Assembly (NCBI GenBank): GCA_020226215.1
Contig: CM035235.1
Span: 73,929,283 to 73,993,282 of the forward strand
DNA length: 64,000 bases
DNA from: Sindora glabra
Taxonomy: Eukaryota; Streptophyta; Magnoliopsida; Fabales; Fabaceae
Reading direction: 5' to 3'
How positions within the stretch are numbered: position 1 is the first letter of the stretch; each line of letters begins with the position of its first letter. The position numbers were made by a program, and so were the translations under genes. The notes below the pieces were generated by a model that was not told the origin of the DNA, searched no databases, and saw only the letters and a list, made by a program, of their open reading frames with translations. Shown here one piece after another: positions 12,872 to 24,983 of this stretch.

Positions 12872-14899
12872 ATGCAGTTCGTCTCCCTGAATTCTGGTTG
12901 CAGTGTTTATACTCATGCCTTATCAATCAAGGTAAACACCCAGCTTCTTTTTCTCTCACTGAATTCTCCTTTGCGTTGATTTTCTTTACGTAACATTGAA
13001 GACCGACAATGTGAGAACATTTTACGAAGGGTAATGCGAAAGGAGATAATAATAAGCTCATTACTGAAAAGCCCAAAATATTGAAGTTTTTCAACGGCTT
13101 GGCTCCGCCTTTAGTGGCTGCGCTTGTGGCCTTATCTCCAATTTGCAGCACTCCAGGTTAGTGTCGGCTTGCTTCCAATGTACTGAAATGCCATTGCTTT
13201 TATTGAAATTGTGGGAAGAATTTCATACTAAAATAATGATTTTTTAACAAAAATTTTTAATTGATATTTGAATAAAAGAGTTGTGTTACAGATGAATTCT
13301 TCGAGTGTATCAGCATGTTTGATGTTTCATTTAAGTAATTGAAAAGGCAAGCTCAATTCTTAAAGGAGACCCAAAGAAGAAATATTTGATTGGATGGTTC
13401 CACATTAATTAAGAGCAATATATTGAAAACATTTGCTGCTACTGGCAAGATATTAATTGAACAATAGTATCTGTAAAGTTAGGCTGAGTTCATTTAGTTA
13501 GGGACCAAAGTGGATCCAGTGAACACTTCTACACGTGGAGATGCCATTGCCTTGGCACAAAATAATGAGAATATTCACGTTGAAGAGGCCTAAAGGAACA
13601 ACAGAGTTTAAATCAATTTCAGATCATGTGTTTTTTATGGTGTTTAAATTGGCTCGTGTATGCTGTAGGGTCAGGTTTTCCATGCCATAAATTTCACTTC
13701 CCCCCTTGTGTTGTCAAAAATAAGGAAGTTTAATAACTTGCATTTTTGGACTTGTCAATTGTTCTAAATGTAGTCTTTATGGGAAAGAATCATACTGATT
13801 TATGTTATTCTTAACTTCCTGTCTGCCACAGTTTCAAGTGGCCAAACCATAGATATTCAGAGAGGAGCCACATTGTTTAGTCGAACTTGTATTGGGTGTC
13901 ATGATGCAGGTGGAAACATAATACAACCAGTGAGGCTTCCATTATGCTAGAAATCTGGTTACATATTCTGTTCCAAGTCAGTTTGTTCTCTGATGCATCC
14001 TTTTCTCTTCCAATTTCACTTTATTTTCTTCCAGGGCGCAACTCTCTTTACAAAGGATTTACAGAGGTAACCCATAGTAACCTGAGTACTTCATGATGGA
14101 AGAAATACAAAATGTAAATATGACGAATATAAAAAGAACAAAATTTTGGCAAATTACATGTGAATAATCTATCAATTATTTCATATGCTTATCTCAATCA
14201 TGTTCATTCACTTAATCTCACTCAGCCGAACATAGAATAATTTTGTTGGTCTCACAGGTCAGCATGAGTCTCACTCTGTATCTAGTAGAATGAAACTTTT
14301 GGGTATGAAAATGAGTAACACTAGCATAATCCTTCTTAAAATCGTGCTACTAAGTTTTATAATCCTAGTCCTAGCTCTGTAGTTGTTCACTAACTCAAAG
14401 TCTACATCTCATCATTTGCTGTTCTTTTGCAAAATTTTAAGATTACTCAGAAGCTTTTCCTTTTCTTAAATGTACAGAAATGGAGTTGACACAGAAGAAG
14501 AGATATACCGTGTCACATACTATGGAAAAGGAAGAATGCCTGTGAGTTCACTTGTGAAAATTTCTTTGATAGAGATGAAAAATACTTCATGACAATATGT
14601 CGTATTTGATATATTTCTAATTTGCTTCACCCGAAGGCTTCTTGTTTTTTCTTTTACCACTCATTAACTTATTTATGTAGTGAGCTGTTTTTGCAACCTC
14701 AGAGATTCAGAGCATCTATGTTCTAAATGGTCAAAGAATGATTTATGGCTGCGTGCAGGGCTTTGGCAAGGAGTGCATGCCACGGGGTCAATGCACATTT
14801 GGAGCTCGTTTGGAAGATGAAGAGATCAAGATCTTGGCTGAGTTTGTCAAGTTACAAGCTGATCAAGGATGGCCAAGTATAGAAAGGCAAGAAGATTGA
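12872..14899 (+). CDS. CYTC6A: Cytochrome c6A, chloroplast thylakoid lumen
   Basis: Six exons: 12872-12931, 13030-13156, 13832-13929, 14035-14066, 14478-14541, 14759-14899, in continuous phase, coding for 173 aa (Arabidopsis At5g45040: 175 aa). The covalent haem motif CIGCH is at residues 82-86 and the probable axial Met126 lies in GRMPGFG. A 12-residue loop insertion, GKECMPRGQCTF, with Cys133 and Cys139 is the hallmark that separates plant and green-algal c6A from algal/cyanobacterial c6; these cysteines form a disulphide in the family. Residues 1-62 look like a bipartite transit peptide, with a hydrophobic LAPPLVAALVALS stretch before the mature start near VSSGQT. The family is placed in the thylakoid lumen, and a role in lumenal thiol redox rather than normal electron transport has been proposed. 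The weakest point is the exon 2 acceptor (AAG before 13030); earlier AGs give stop codons. Confidence 0.93.
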
Positions 14900-15306
14900 T
14901 TAAATTTGGTCTAAACAACAGGTATATAATGTTTAATTTGAAAATTATTTGAGCCTATGCTAATTGCAGTTGACTGATGTTGTATGCTTCTGTTCTATGG
15001 ATATACCCTAATTCTCCACATATACATAACCCATTTCTCCATGTTATGTACATAATATCAAATTCCCTAGTAACAGAGATTTTGAATTCTAAAGAGGCTT
15101 TCTTTTCCCAAAAAGAGACCATGCTTCTTTTAGAGAAATACATTAAGTGTAGAGATACCAAGGGAACCCTGTTCTAAAAGGAGTTCACCATTCTGATGTA
15201 CTGAGATTCTGTAAATTCATAGACAAATTCCTTGATGCTATCTTTGGAGGAGGGAGAATGGAAAGGAAGGAGAAGGAGAGGGAAAGGAAGGTGATGTCAT
15301 AGCTCT
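14900..15306 (+). other. 3' UTR and downstream flank of cytochrome c6A
   Basis: No further coding exon follows the TGA at 14897-14899. The sequence ACAACAGGTATATAATG right after the stop could allow a UTR intron, but this is not testable here. A purine-rich tract (GGAGGGAGAATGGAAAGGAAGG-like, shortened here) lies at about 15247-15300. Confidence 0.4.
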
Positions 15307-15517
15307 ATCCTTGTTTGGGAGTTCTGATCGGGGAGGAGAAGAGAATTGGAATTTATGATTAATCCTCCAAGACTTACTTATGCTCCTCCAATTTGGATGT
15401 TTTTGGAAAGTTTTCTAAATATTCAAATGAAGGAAAGGAAAGTTATCTTCTCACAATCCATTCTTATCCCTTTACTTGTTTTCCATTTTCTCCCTCTTCT
15501 AATGCTCAAACATACTG
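15307..15517. mobile_element. Short MITE candidate (about 210 bp)
   Basis: The left end reads TCCTTGTTTGGGAGTTCTGA; the right end, reverse-complemented, reads AGTATGTTTGAGCATTAGAA. Both are followed inwards by purine-rich GGGAGG/GAAAATGG-like sequence in inverted orientation, as in small hAT- or PIF-like MITEs. No coding capacity. The target duplication is not clear, so the ends are approximate. Confidence 0.4.
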
Positions 15518-18365
15518 TAAAGAAATTATTTTACATTACTTATTGTGTGTGTTTGTGTAATAGTGCAATTGATCATTTATATTTTATTTCTGGTCCATTC
15601 CATTACGATTAGTTAGTAATTTGAGGCTTTCTTGCCCATAGTAGTACACTTTCCAAATTATGTGTCAAAGCAGACCCTTTTTAAAGCAATTTATTAAACT
15701 ATAATATAGAAATAGCAGAAATTCGCAAAAGTTGAGGTTGATTTGGGAAGCAACAAAAAGAGGGGACTTACCTTTACTTCATTCTATCTGTTTTATTTTA
15801 CAACCTAGTCATATTCATCAGTGTTCTTAGTAAAGGCATGGCATGGTAAAGGTAAAGGATTCTCAATCGCTGGGGTTCTGGAAGACAAAGAGGCAGAGAG
15901 CATTTAGTTTCTCATTGATGGATGACTGTTTCTCTTACGGAATCCCTTCTCTTTAAATGTTCTCCTTTTCCATTTTTAGTGAACTTTTAAGTAATGAATA
16001 CCTCAGATGGCACTTGATTTTATAGAAGCATGCATGGTTAATGCTCAGCTATATAAGAAGAAAAAGAGATGAAAGGAAAGAAGTTGAGATATGAAAATCT
16101 TTCAGGACATTTCAGAGTTTGAGATGGTAAGGATAATGGCTAGAATGGGAATGCTTGTCAGCCACTGTGAATCAATAATATGGTTGTTGCATATTTCTAC
16201 GACAAGATCCAATTACAAGTAGTTGTCTTGGGTCCTAGCAATTAAAATTCTAAGCAACGGGAAGAAAAAGTGGTGGTGGGTTGTGTTTACTTGTCAAGAA
16301 GCAACGAACTCTGTGTTTAGTCTTTACATTAATTTATGTATCATTAGAAGTAATTGGGGTTAGGTTCTATAGCATTGTAGTTCTCATAAAGTTGAATCGT
16401 TATGAAGAATGTCGTGGGCTCTGCTCTGCTTTTCAAGGAACTATGAATCTGGAGACATCTTTAGCTCTGAAGTGAGAAATTTTCTTCTTTCAAATAGAGA
16501 GAAATACATGCAAGTATGCAGGAGGCTCCATTTTTTTTGTGTAATTTACATGTCTTACATCTTCTTATCCTGTATCTATGTCTCCTTGTTTTGACTATGG
16601 AAAAAAAGGCTCTAAAAATAAGATAGAATTCCGCTGGCTCATAATTGTGAAACAACAGTCCACTAAGTCATAACATGTCTGACGTTTGTATTTTGAGTAA
16701 TAGTAAGAGTGGTAAAGCACTTGACATATATATCGAATATCTTGGATTCAACGTAAGACATTGGAGGGAAGATACACCAAAGTCAACATCAACTGGTGCA
16801 CTGCTAAGGATGCCAGCAAAGCATCTGAATCAGTTTTATTGTTAACAGAAGATCCATAGTCTGATTTAGTGGATCAGGTGCTTCTAGAGATTTCTCTGTT
16901 TTTAATCTCTCTTGATTGATGTCCTAGAAATTCTAATTGATGTGATATCTAAGAAAGAATATTATATTGGCATTTGCTAATATTTTATTAATAACAGGTT
17001 AGAGGCGGAGTAGAATATAACTATTCAAGGAATAGTAACGGGAAAAACTATTCAAGAAAATTAATTTTTATGAAATAATGTAATGGAGAATGCTTTTTTG
17101 CCCATTTGGGGCTAAGCATGATATGCGGCTATTGTTTATGGTCATCTGAGCCCACCTCCACTAAGGAGTACTGAACTCAGGAAGAAATATCCGTATTCAA
17201 TCATAGAACATTTCCTTTCAAAAAAATAATACTCATCTTATGTCAATATTCAATCATTAGGACGTTACCTTCAAAAATTATATACTCATCTTATATTAGA
17301 ACTTTGTGTAGTTATTTACTATCTTGCTGCCTTTCGCTATAGATTTCGTCCTCCAAAATTCGAGTTAAATTGCAACAGATAGCTCATCTATTGTATTGCA
17401 ACGAAATTCGCACCTAGTCCTTTCTTGGGGGGAGCGTTCGTCACTAAGTCATTGGGTGCCTCTTAAAAGTGTGATGTAACTTTTCTGGATACTGCCAATG
17501 AGTACAGAAAAATGTAGAGTCCAAATGCATAAAAGATTGTATCATTTGTTGAATAAATTTTGATATGAGGACAACTTAAAGGGTTGCATCATCCTCCAAC
17601 ATTTTCCAAGTGGCAAGAAAAAAAGGAAGAAAGACAGCATGTCAGAAACCCTCTCACGATCCTTAAAGCTAAGGTTGTGATCAATATTATCAAGGAATTC
17701 AGGTAATGCCTTTTGAATTTTAAATATCATCCACGTTCTAAAAAGAAAAAAAAATAGCATGCACTATTAAACTAGAACAACAAAAAGGAAGAAAATGACT
17801 ATGGACGGCTGGGTTCTGTGGCCTTTAAAGCTATTTTGCTTTCTTCGTAATTTTTGTGAGCTAGAACAAGAGCTACGTCCAATATCTGATCGTGTTAGGA
17901 TAAACACGTCTCTCCCATGCAAACCTTTTTAATGTTTGTCTCTGTCTCTTTGATGTGTGAGATTAGATGAATATCAAAAGCCAACCATTGAAGGGGAAGT
18001 CTATGATATACCAGTATTTTAGTGATATATCACCAAATTTGACTGCACATTAAATTAATGATCCCTAAAATACATTATATGATAACATATTAATCATTAA
18101 TTCAATGGCATATCAATACATTCTTCTATCAACCATGCAAAGTAGATTTCTTTATTAAAGAAAACCCCTTCACAATCTGGGGAGCTATATAATTTGCATA
18201 CAATTTAGAAATTTATTTATTTATTTATTTTGCCTTTCTAAGGTAAGATGTATGTACGCTTTGACTATCAATTAGTGCTCTTTTTTTTTTGCTTGTCTTG
18301 CACTACACGCTAGGGATGTCTACACTGAGGTAAAGTGGTACCATAGACACTTTTAAAAACACTTC
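15518..18365. other. Intergenic, no gene recognised
   Basis: Moderately complex sequence in which all open frames are short and resemble no protein I know. At 16700-16760 AGTGGTAAAGCACTTG followed by GGATTCAACG weakly recalls the A and B boxes of a tRNA-derived SINE (see rejected items). A T/A tetranucleotide repeat (ATTT)n sits near 18211-18230. Confidence 0.45.
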
Positions 18366-18929
18366 GGACTTATTTGAGAAATGATTTTGGAATGAGTTCT
18401 GGTTTGACCACGATTAATTGATTTACTTGTTAATAAGTTAATTTTTTATGTTTGGTAATAAAATAATTAAATTAGCTAATTACCTTTTAAAAAATCATTT
18501 TGAAAGCATCGGTGATACCAACGTTTTCAGTTAGTTGTTAGTTGATTGACATATAAAAAGATTAAATCATCTCTAATTAATTTTAATATTTTTAACTTTA
18601 TCTTTCTTAAAAAAAAAACCTAAAGCACTCATACTAATTTCTTAAAATAAAATTTAATAATTATAAAATAATATTAATTTAATTTTAAAGAAATATTTAA
18701 TATATAATAAATTATAATAATATATTATTTACAAAAAAATTATTAAAATAAAAAAATACTTAAAAAATAACTCAAAAAAATATATTTATATTTTTATTTA
18801 TAATTTTATATATAAATAATTAATTTTACTAAATATTTTTATTTAAACAATTAATATAATTAATTATTAATTAATAATTAATTAAATTAACTAATAATTA
18901 TAGTTATTAGTTAATTGTCAAACAAGACC
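18366..18929. mobile_element. PIF/Harbinger-type MITE (564 bp)
   Basis: Terminal inverted repeats are GGACTTATTTGAGAA on the left and GGTCTTGTTTGACAA on the right (reverse-complemented), 12 of 15 matching. The interior is non-coding and AT-rich. The right half (about 18640-18929) aligns by eye with the right half of the MITE at 46227-46976 and, inverted, with the left end of the transposase-bearing element at 60612-63657: shared segments include TAATATAATTTATTATAA-like runs, AAATCAACTATTTATAA-like sequence and the GTTATTAGTTAATTG end. The probable target site is TT-rich. It is therefore a deletion derivative of a PIF family. Confidence 0.7.
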
Positions 18930-21267
18930 TTTTTCCTACATAAATGGTTGGGATCTATTTTTGTGAAAGAGAATGTCTTCCTCTAGTTTGTGTCTTCCTC
19001 TATCCTTTTTCTATAAGGTGGATTCTTCATAATTTGAATCGCATATTACGGGTAAAATTGCATCACCAAATGGACAATTCATTAATCAGCAAATAATATC
19101 ATCTATTTTATATTGACAAAAAAAAATTAGAAAGGGTACTGACAAAGATATTATGAAATATGCCAATGTTGAATGGCAAAACTTACACGTTCCTCATAAA
19201 TTATGTACAAACCTTGTGACTTGTATTCAAAAGTTGCATTTATTTTCATTTAACACGTTAGCTTGCAAATATAATGATATGAGCTAACTAAGTCATGAGA
19301 TTATTGAAAGGGATTACGATGTGAATAAATTGTGTAATTCTATATGAACATTTTAGTGGTGTAATGATATCTAATATTATTTTAGAGATTTTATTCATTG
19401 TTATGTTTAAGATTAAAACCTAAAATTTTATGTATTTGAATTAAATGGATTATCATTCTTATCATTAAAAAAAATCATGTAATTCTCCTTTTAAATCAAT
19501 TAGTTAAGGTTATATGATAAAATTAGTGTCAGGCCAGGGGACAAGAAGTGGAATCCATGTTCTTTGCCAATTTGGGTTTGATTCTGGTACAAGGTGTCTA
19601 GAGAATAAAATTCTAAATGCACCATATCGATGTAAGATACTCTTGATATCACTTATAAATTAACACGCGTGCAAATTAACATATAACGTCTAAGAAAATA
19701 CGCTTCATTTTGCATTCAGAATACTCATTTAATTTCTCCTTATCATCAATCTACCAAATATTAGTGTTAAAATATTCCTGTCCAAATAATTAAGTATTAA
19801 ATAATTAAATTAATTAAATTAACACAATAAAATATATAAAGAATCGGAAATATTTAAATACGTAAATAGATCCATGTTATCATTAAAGATTACAAAATAA
19901 TATATGTAAATGCTTTCAATTATATCTTCACAACATTCTAAATATTAAATGTTAATCTTGCTTAACCTCATATGATTCTAGCATAATTCTCTTTCATGGT
20001 GTACTCTTAGAATTTTTAAATATGGGATGACATAATAAATTTTAAAATTATTAAATTGAAATTATTTTAAACGTAATTGTATATTTTTTAACATATATAA
20101 TCAAATATTTTTAATGTAATAGTTTCTAGGAACACCACATCACCTTGAATTTAAAACCATTGAAGCATCATAAAATTACCTCTCATCCATTGCGTAAAGT
20201 TTTTATTTAATATAAATATTTATGATTTAAAAACACTTGTTTCATGAAATATTACAATTCTCCTTCATATAAAAATTTAACTTGAATAAAAAATGATTTA
20301 TAATAAAAAATATTCATTAATTAATTTGCAATTAAAATTTAGGTGATTCTGAACGCTTAATAAGGGGGCTACAGTGAAATAGGAAACATCACCGCAAAGT
20401 ATGTGTCATCCGAGGTAGCGACACTAGTTACAGCTAATGGTTGTGCTTTTTAATTTTTAACCAAAAAAAATGTACCAAATTTTTGTTCTTAAATTATTAA
20501 ACAATCCATCTTTGGCACGCTTCTCTCCACTTCTATGGCATTTCAGATTTTCCTTCTTATATCTCCTCCTTACAATTGGCTATTTCCAAAAAATTGAAAT
20601 AAAGGGGGCGCCGAAATTCAGCTGTACATTTTCCATTCCGAAGACATCACCTCCTTGTACACTAGACCAAGATTCATAACCTCAGAAATTGAGAAAGTCT
20701 TATATATTCCCTTAATTATAAATTTGTCATATGATCGATTTGATTTGAATTTTATGTCATATGATTAATTTAACCCTCGATTAATTTTATGTCATTTGAT
20801 TTGAATTTTATGATAAGCTATAAGCTGAATAAATAATCACGCACTAATTATAAATTTGATAGTGCACAAAATCAAATTTAATTAATAGAGTGTATGAGCG
20901 TACCATTAATTTAACCCTCGTCACTTTCCCATATTTTAAGGCTTCATCTCTACCTTGAAACTATTTTTATTTTTTTATTTTTCGGGTGAAGTCTAGCTTG
21001 AAACTATTGTTACTAGACAATTAAGATAAAATTGGTCTAAAAATGCATTCTGATAACAAGCCTTTAAATAATATTTCGATGTTCTAATTATATTTTGTCT
21101 TTTGAGTTTTATTCCAAATGCCATTGGGACTTAAAAACAAGCAGATATCTTCTCGTGAGGAAGGAGCGCCAGTGCGCCACACAGCCACAGGAGCGTTTTG
21201 CCAATTTGCTGTTACACTCACAGTGACAACAACTCCCTCACGCAACTTCTCGACCCGTTTTTCTCTC
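18930..21267. other. Intergenic and distal promoter of the DUF688 gene
   Basis: AT-rich DNA with no coding exon recognised. Sequence from about 20470 upstream of the gene is less monotonous, but its open frames (for example 20470-20679) show no known motif. Confidence 0.4.
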
Positions 21268-21372
21268 TATAAAAACACGCACTTCCACCTCATGAGCTTA
21301 TCATAAAGTGTCTCTTTATTACACACTGTTTTCAGAGAGAGACAGAGAAACATTTGACTTTCTAGAGAGAGA
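21268..21372 (+). promoter_or_regulatory. TATA box and 5' UTR of the DUF688 gene
   Basis: A canonical TATAAAAA lies at 21268-21275 after a CT-rich stretch (TTCTCTCTATAAAA). The ATG at 21373 is about 100 bp downstream, so transcription probably starts near 21300. The 5' UTR contains GAGAGAGA tracts directly before the ATG. Confidence 0.65.
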
Positions 21373-23741
21373 ATGGGGTCCGAAGCAGATCATCACACAC
21401 CACCGAAGCTCTCCTTATTCATCTCCCGGCCGAGCAGGACACCGGAGATGCCTACGCCGACACCAAAGACTGAAGTTTCCGTTCCGTTCAAGTGGGAGGA
21501 AGCACCGGGCAAGCCTAGGCCCTGTCACGCCGAGTCCAAGCCCAAGAGCACTGTGGCTAGGACCTTGGAGCTGCCTCCCAGGTTGTTGTTTTCGGAGGCA
21601 GAAGTTTCCAACATGCCGTCGCCAACAACGGTGCTCGATGGACCTTATGTGGGCCGCGCCACGTCCTTCACGACGTCGTATAGGAGCCCTCGTGGCGTGA
21701 GCAAGGAGCAGTTCGGATCTAGCAGGTGGAGCAGTTTTAGGAAGAAGAAGGAGGAGCTCGAGGGCGGTTCCGACTTTTTGAATTCTACTGCGGAGGAGCG
21801 TGGCAAGAAGATCGCAAGGGTTAGAAGAAGAGGAAGCTTCTCGGGTTTGTCCCACACAAAGATAAATTTATGGGTAAGTTAATCCACTTTGATTCCAGAA
21901 TTTGGCACTAGTTTTTCTTTGCGTTGCATATCTGCTATGATAAGTGTAAATAGACGTGCTTTGTCTGTGTATATTTCAGTATGTATCAATAACTTGCTAT
22001 CCGTAACCGCAATATTACCCGTAATATTATATTTTTAGGGAAGATCGCATTCGCGATTTTCGCAATTTTAGATCGTTATGATCATATTTTTTCGCATTCA
22101 TCCGCATCGCGACGCGACCGCAACCGCAATTTAAATCCCTGTTGCATATATTTTAAAGATTGTTTCCTTTGAGGAAGATTTTTCATAATAAACTCTCACT
22201 CCTTTGTGTATAGTAAGGGAGATTCATGTGAAAATGTCTTGAGGAAAAATGAATCTCTGGTGCTACTCCATTAAAATTTTTATCCATAGTGTATAGATTA
22301 TTTTTTGAAAATGTCCTATGCATTAAAAGCATTTGAAATTAGGTTTCTTGATCGTATTCAATTGATAGTTTTTAATTTATATTTAAAATTTAATTTCAAA
22401 TTTCTACATAAAGCATTAATATTTTTTTTTAACATAGCAATTTGATTTATCAAGAAATCAAATTATTAAATTGAAAGAATAATATACTTGATAAAAATTA
22501 TATGAAAGTAACATTAAATTTTCAATGTTAATATAATAGTAAAAAAAATTTCCATGATAGTGGCTAAAGTAATTTCTTCTTCAAAACAAAAAATATTGCT
22601 TTTCACTTTAATATTAAATAAATAAAAAAAATTATTTTAATATTTTATAATTATAAATATAAATAAATAAAATTATTCTTAAAAAAATATTTTCTGCCTA
22701 TATAAACTCAAATTCTAGTTATCAGTTAAGGTCTAGCCATTGATAAAATGTAATAATTTTAGAGTAGAATTGCGATATGGCAAAACTGGTATAATAATAA
22801 TACCATGAGTAATATTCCGTTGCAAACTAAAATTTGGAGTCATGCTTGACTTAATATATTTATTTTGGGGAAATTTTCAGAAAAATATTAAGATATATGT
22901 TTAATTCGCCAGTTTTTTTAACAATAATCTCATTTGCTTGTTATGTAATTCTCTCTTTGTTGCTTAGTTCCTCAAATAGATGATGAGAATTGATTTGCAT
23001 TTTAGATGCATTAATTTAGCTTTCTATACCTTCAAATTAAATAATCATGAATGCTAAAAATCTGTGATCATCAAAGCATTTGCTTTCAACATGTTATGAA
23101 CCTTTTTTTCCCTCTCAAAATCATTGGCTTTTTCTATCATTAGATTAGGATGTGCTAATGACGTAAGATTCACATCACAACTAGGGCTAATACATTAATG
23201 TTATATATACCGAAATTAAATTTTAAATTAAAATTAAAAATTATTATTAAATATAAGATGGTAAATAAATTTATAAAATTCAATTTAATTATTATATAAT
23301 GTTAAAATTTAATTTTAAATTTTGTTTTTAATACTTGTAATATTTTTTCGAGGAATATAGACATTTATTCAAGGGTAAGGATGATGTTTGACACATTGAC
23401 TAACACAATATTTATAGGTCTTCTGCTAGCCGAAAGGAAAAAGGGTTTTTCATTTTCTTACTAAAGTAGCCATATATATATATATATATATATATATGCT
23501 TTTGTTGCTTTCCTTCCCGTAAAATGATCACTGGAAAGCAAAGGTCTTATAATGTCCACTGAAAATCGACACTTTAATTTGGTTTTGCTTTGCATATCAA
23601 TTAATTAATATTCATCTGACTGACTTTATTATTCTCTTTTTATAATTTCAGGAAAGCATTTATGATAGCTTAAAGCAAGTTGTGCCATGGAGACGCAGGC
23701 AAGACACAAAATGGGACCTTTCCAGAATTAACAAAATTTGA
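21373..23741 (+). CDS. DUF688 family protein (two exons, 196 aa)
   Basis: Exon 1 is 21373-21873 (167 codons), ending before GTAAGT. Exon 2 is 23652-23741 (29 codons plus TGA), after TATAATTTCAG. The diagnostic DUF688 signature VPFKWEEAPGKP is at residues 37-48. The protein is basic and Ser/Pro-rich, with a positively charged RVRRRGSFSG segment near residue 150 and a C-terminus reading ESIYDSLKQVVPWRRR, typical of the short plant members. No signal peptide, membrane segment or catalytic motif is visible, so it is probably soluble and largely disordered. Function is unknown. Exon 1 is strikingly GC-rich compared with its surroundings, which produces long antisense open frames that are not genes. 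The 1.8-kb intron holds an (AT)n repeat and a transposon fragment. Confidence 0.88.
21990..22145. mobile_element. Transposon end fragment in the DUF688 intron
   Basis: A patch rich in CGCAACCGCAATTT-like and GCGACGCGACCG sequence interrupts AT-rich intron DNA. Read on the minus strand it begins AGGGATTTAAATTGCGGTTG, which resembles the ends of a widespread plant TIR repeat group. No matching opposite end was found, so this is probably one terminus or a short MITE. Confidence 0.35.
23472..23497. repeat. (AT)n microsatellite
   Basis: About 13 AT units in the DUF688 intron, shortly before exon 2. Confidence 0.9.
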
Positions 23742-24983
23742 ATTCATCAAATCCTCTTATTATTAGTTTTATTTGTACAGCAGGAGCAATATGCATGTAA
23801 AATATCATTATAATGTAATTGTAATTTTACGTCATGTGATGGCTCATAAAGAACAGAAATATATATGTATATTATATTCTGAAAATTCTTACGTTGAAAT
23901 ATATATATAAGACAATTCTAATGATATAAGTAACCAATTAAGATAGAATTTGTTATTTTTTCATGGCTTGTGATTAAGTAAAAGTATCAACAAATTCGTA
24001 TTAACACGTATTCTTACAAATTTTGTGAATATTTGATGCATTTTATAAGTTAAGATTCTTTCATATCTCATTCTTAATAATATTATTATTTCAGGTAATT
24101 GTAGATTTGATTAGCAGAGAGTGGCATATATGAAGTTACATATTAAAAAAGGAATTAAATCAAATAATTTTTACAAATTATTGTTATCTTTCAACGATTT
24201 CCAATATTAAATTTAATTTTTATTCCCTAAAATATATCGTAATGCATCTTATAATTAATTTTATACACATTTAATAAAAATTATATAGAAATATTAAAAT
24301 TTTAATATTAAAGTATCCCTAGAATTTATTTTTCGTATGCATACGTTAATGACTTGAAATATTAATCAATTAAGTGGTCTACTCGTTGATATAGAGAATA
24401 TGTGGGGAAAAAAAAAAAAAAAGAGTCTATAGGATGTATAGTGCTTTCCTTTTCTCATGCATTATGCGCCGTCGTCATAGTGTCATACTATTACGAACTA
24501 TAGTGTGTCAATCAATACACCTGAATTCTATTAGTTACAAAAGTAATTTCACGGGACCTACAGCTCTTAAGGGGTAATGTAGTAGAAAGTTATATCTCTT
24601 AAAAGGTTATTTATTTTTATTATTAAGTTATTTTTAATGTATTAAACTTTATATTTTTTATTATAATTTATTTATTTTTAAAATTTTAAAATAATCTAAT
24701 AATAAAAATATTTAATTTTTTAAAAGTTGTAACTTCTTATAATGCTAGCTTAATGTGCGTGATAGTTTGGAATATGTCTCTTTCCATATATCTCCATACT
24801 TCCCCCTTCTTTGAAGGCACCGAAACAAAACTGTATTTTCTTCTTAAATAATTTTCTTTTTTTTAAATAGTATGATTACGAAATTCATTCAATTTATTAA
24901 GATTTGCTATGTGAATCATTTCATTTGACAAAAAACAGATGACATAAAAATGAAGTTGTGCTCTCATTTTAACATTTTATTAA
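23742..24983. other. 3' flank of the DUF688 gene and AT-rich spacer
   Basis: The 3' UTR probably ends near 23820-23880, where ATGTAATTG and AATATAT signals occur, but no poly(A) site can be fixed. The rest is AT-rich without a coding exon or RNA gene. Confidence 0.4.

Noticed and set aside
12932..13029. Alternative acceptors for cytochrome c6A exon 2 (after TTGAAG or GTGAG)
   Set aside because: Both lead to in-frame stops before the mature protein. Only the acceptor before 13030 keeps the frame.
16690..16900. Possible tRNA-derived SINE
   Set aside because: The A-box-like AGTGGTAAAGCACTTG and B-box-like GGATTCAACG are only loosely similar to consensus. I saw no second copy and no target duplication in the window.
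21308..21700. 130-codon frame overlapping the DUF688 exon in another frame
   Set aside because: No protein similarity, and it overlaps the supported frame almost entirely.
21415..21855. 146-codon open frame antisense to the DUF688 exon
   Set aside because: It is a by-product of the GC-rich exon on the other strand. It has no known motif and the sense frame has splice sites and a family signature.
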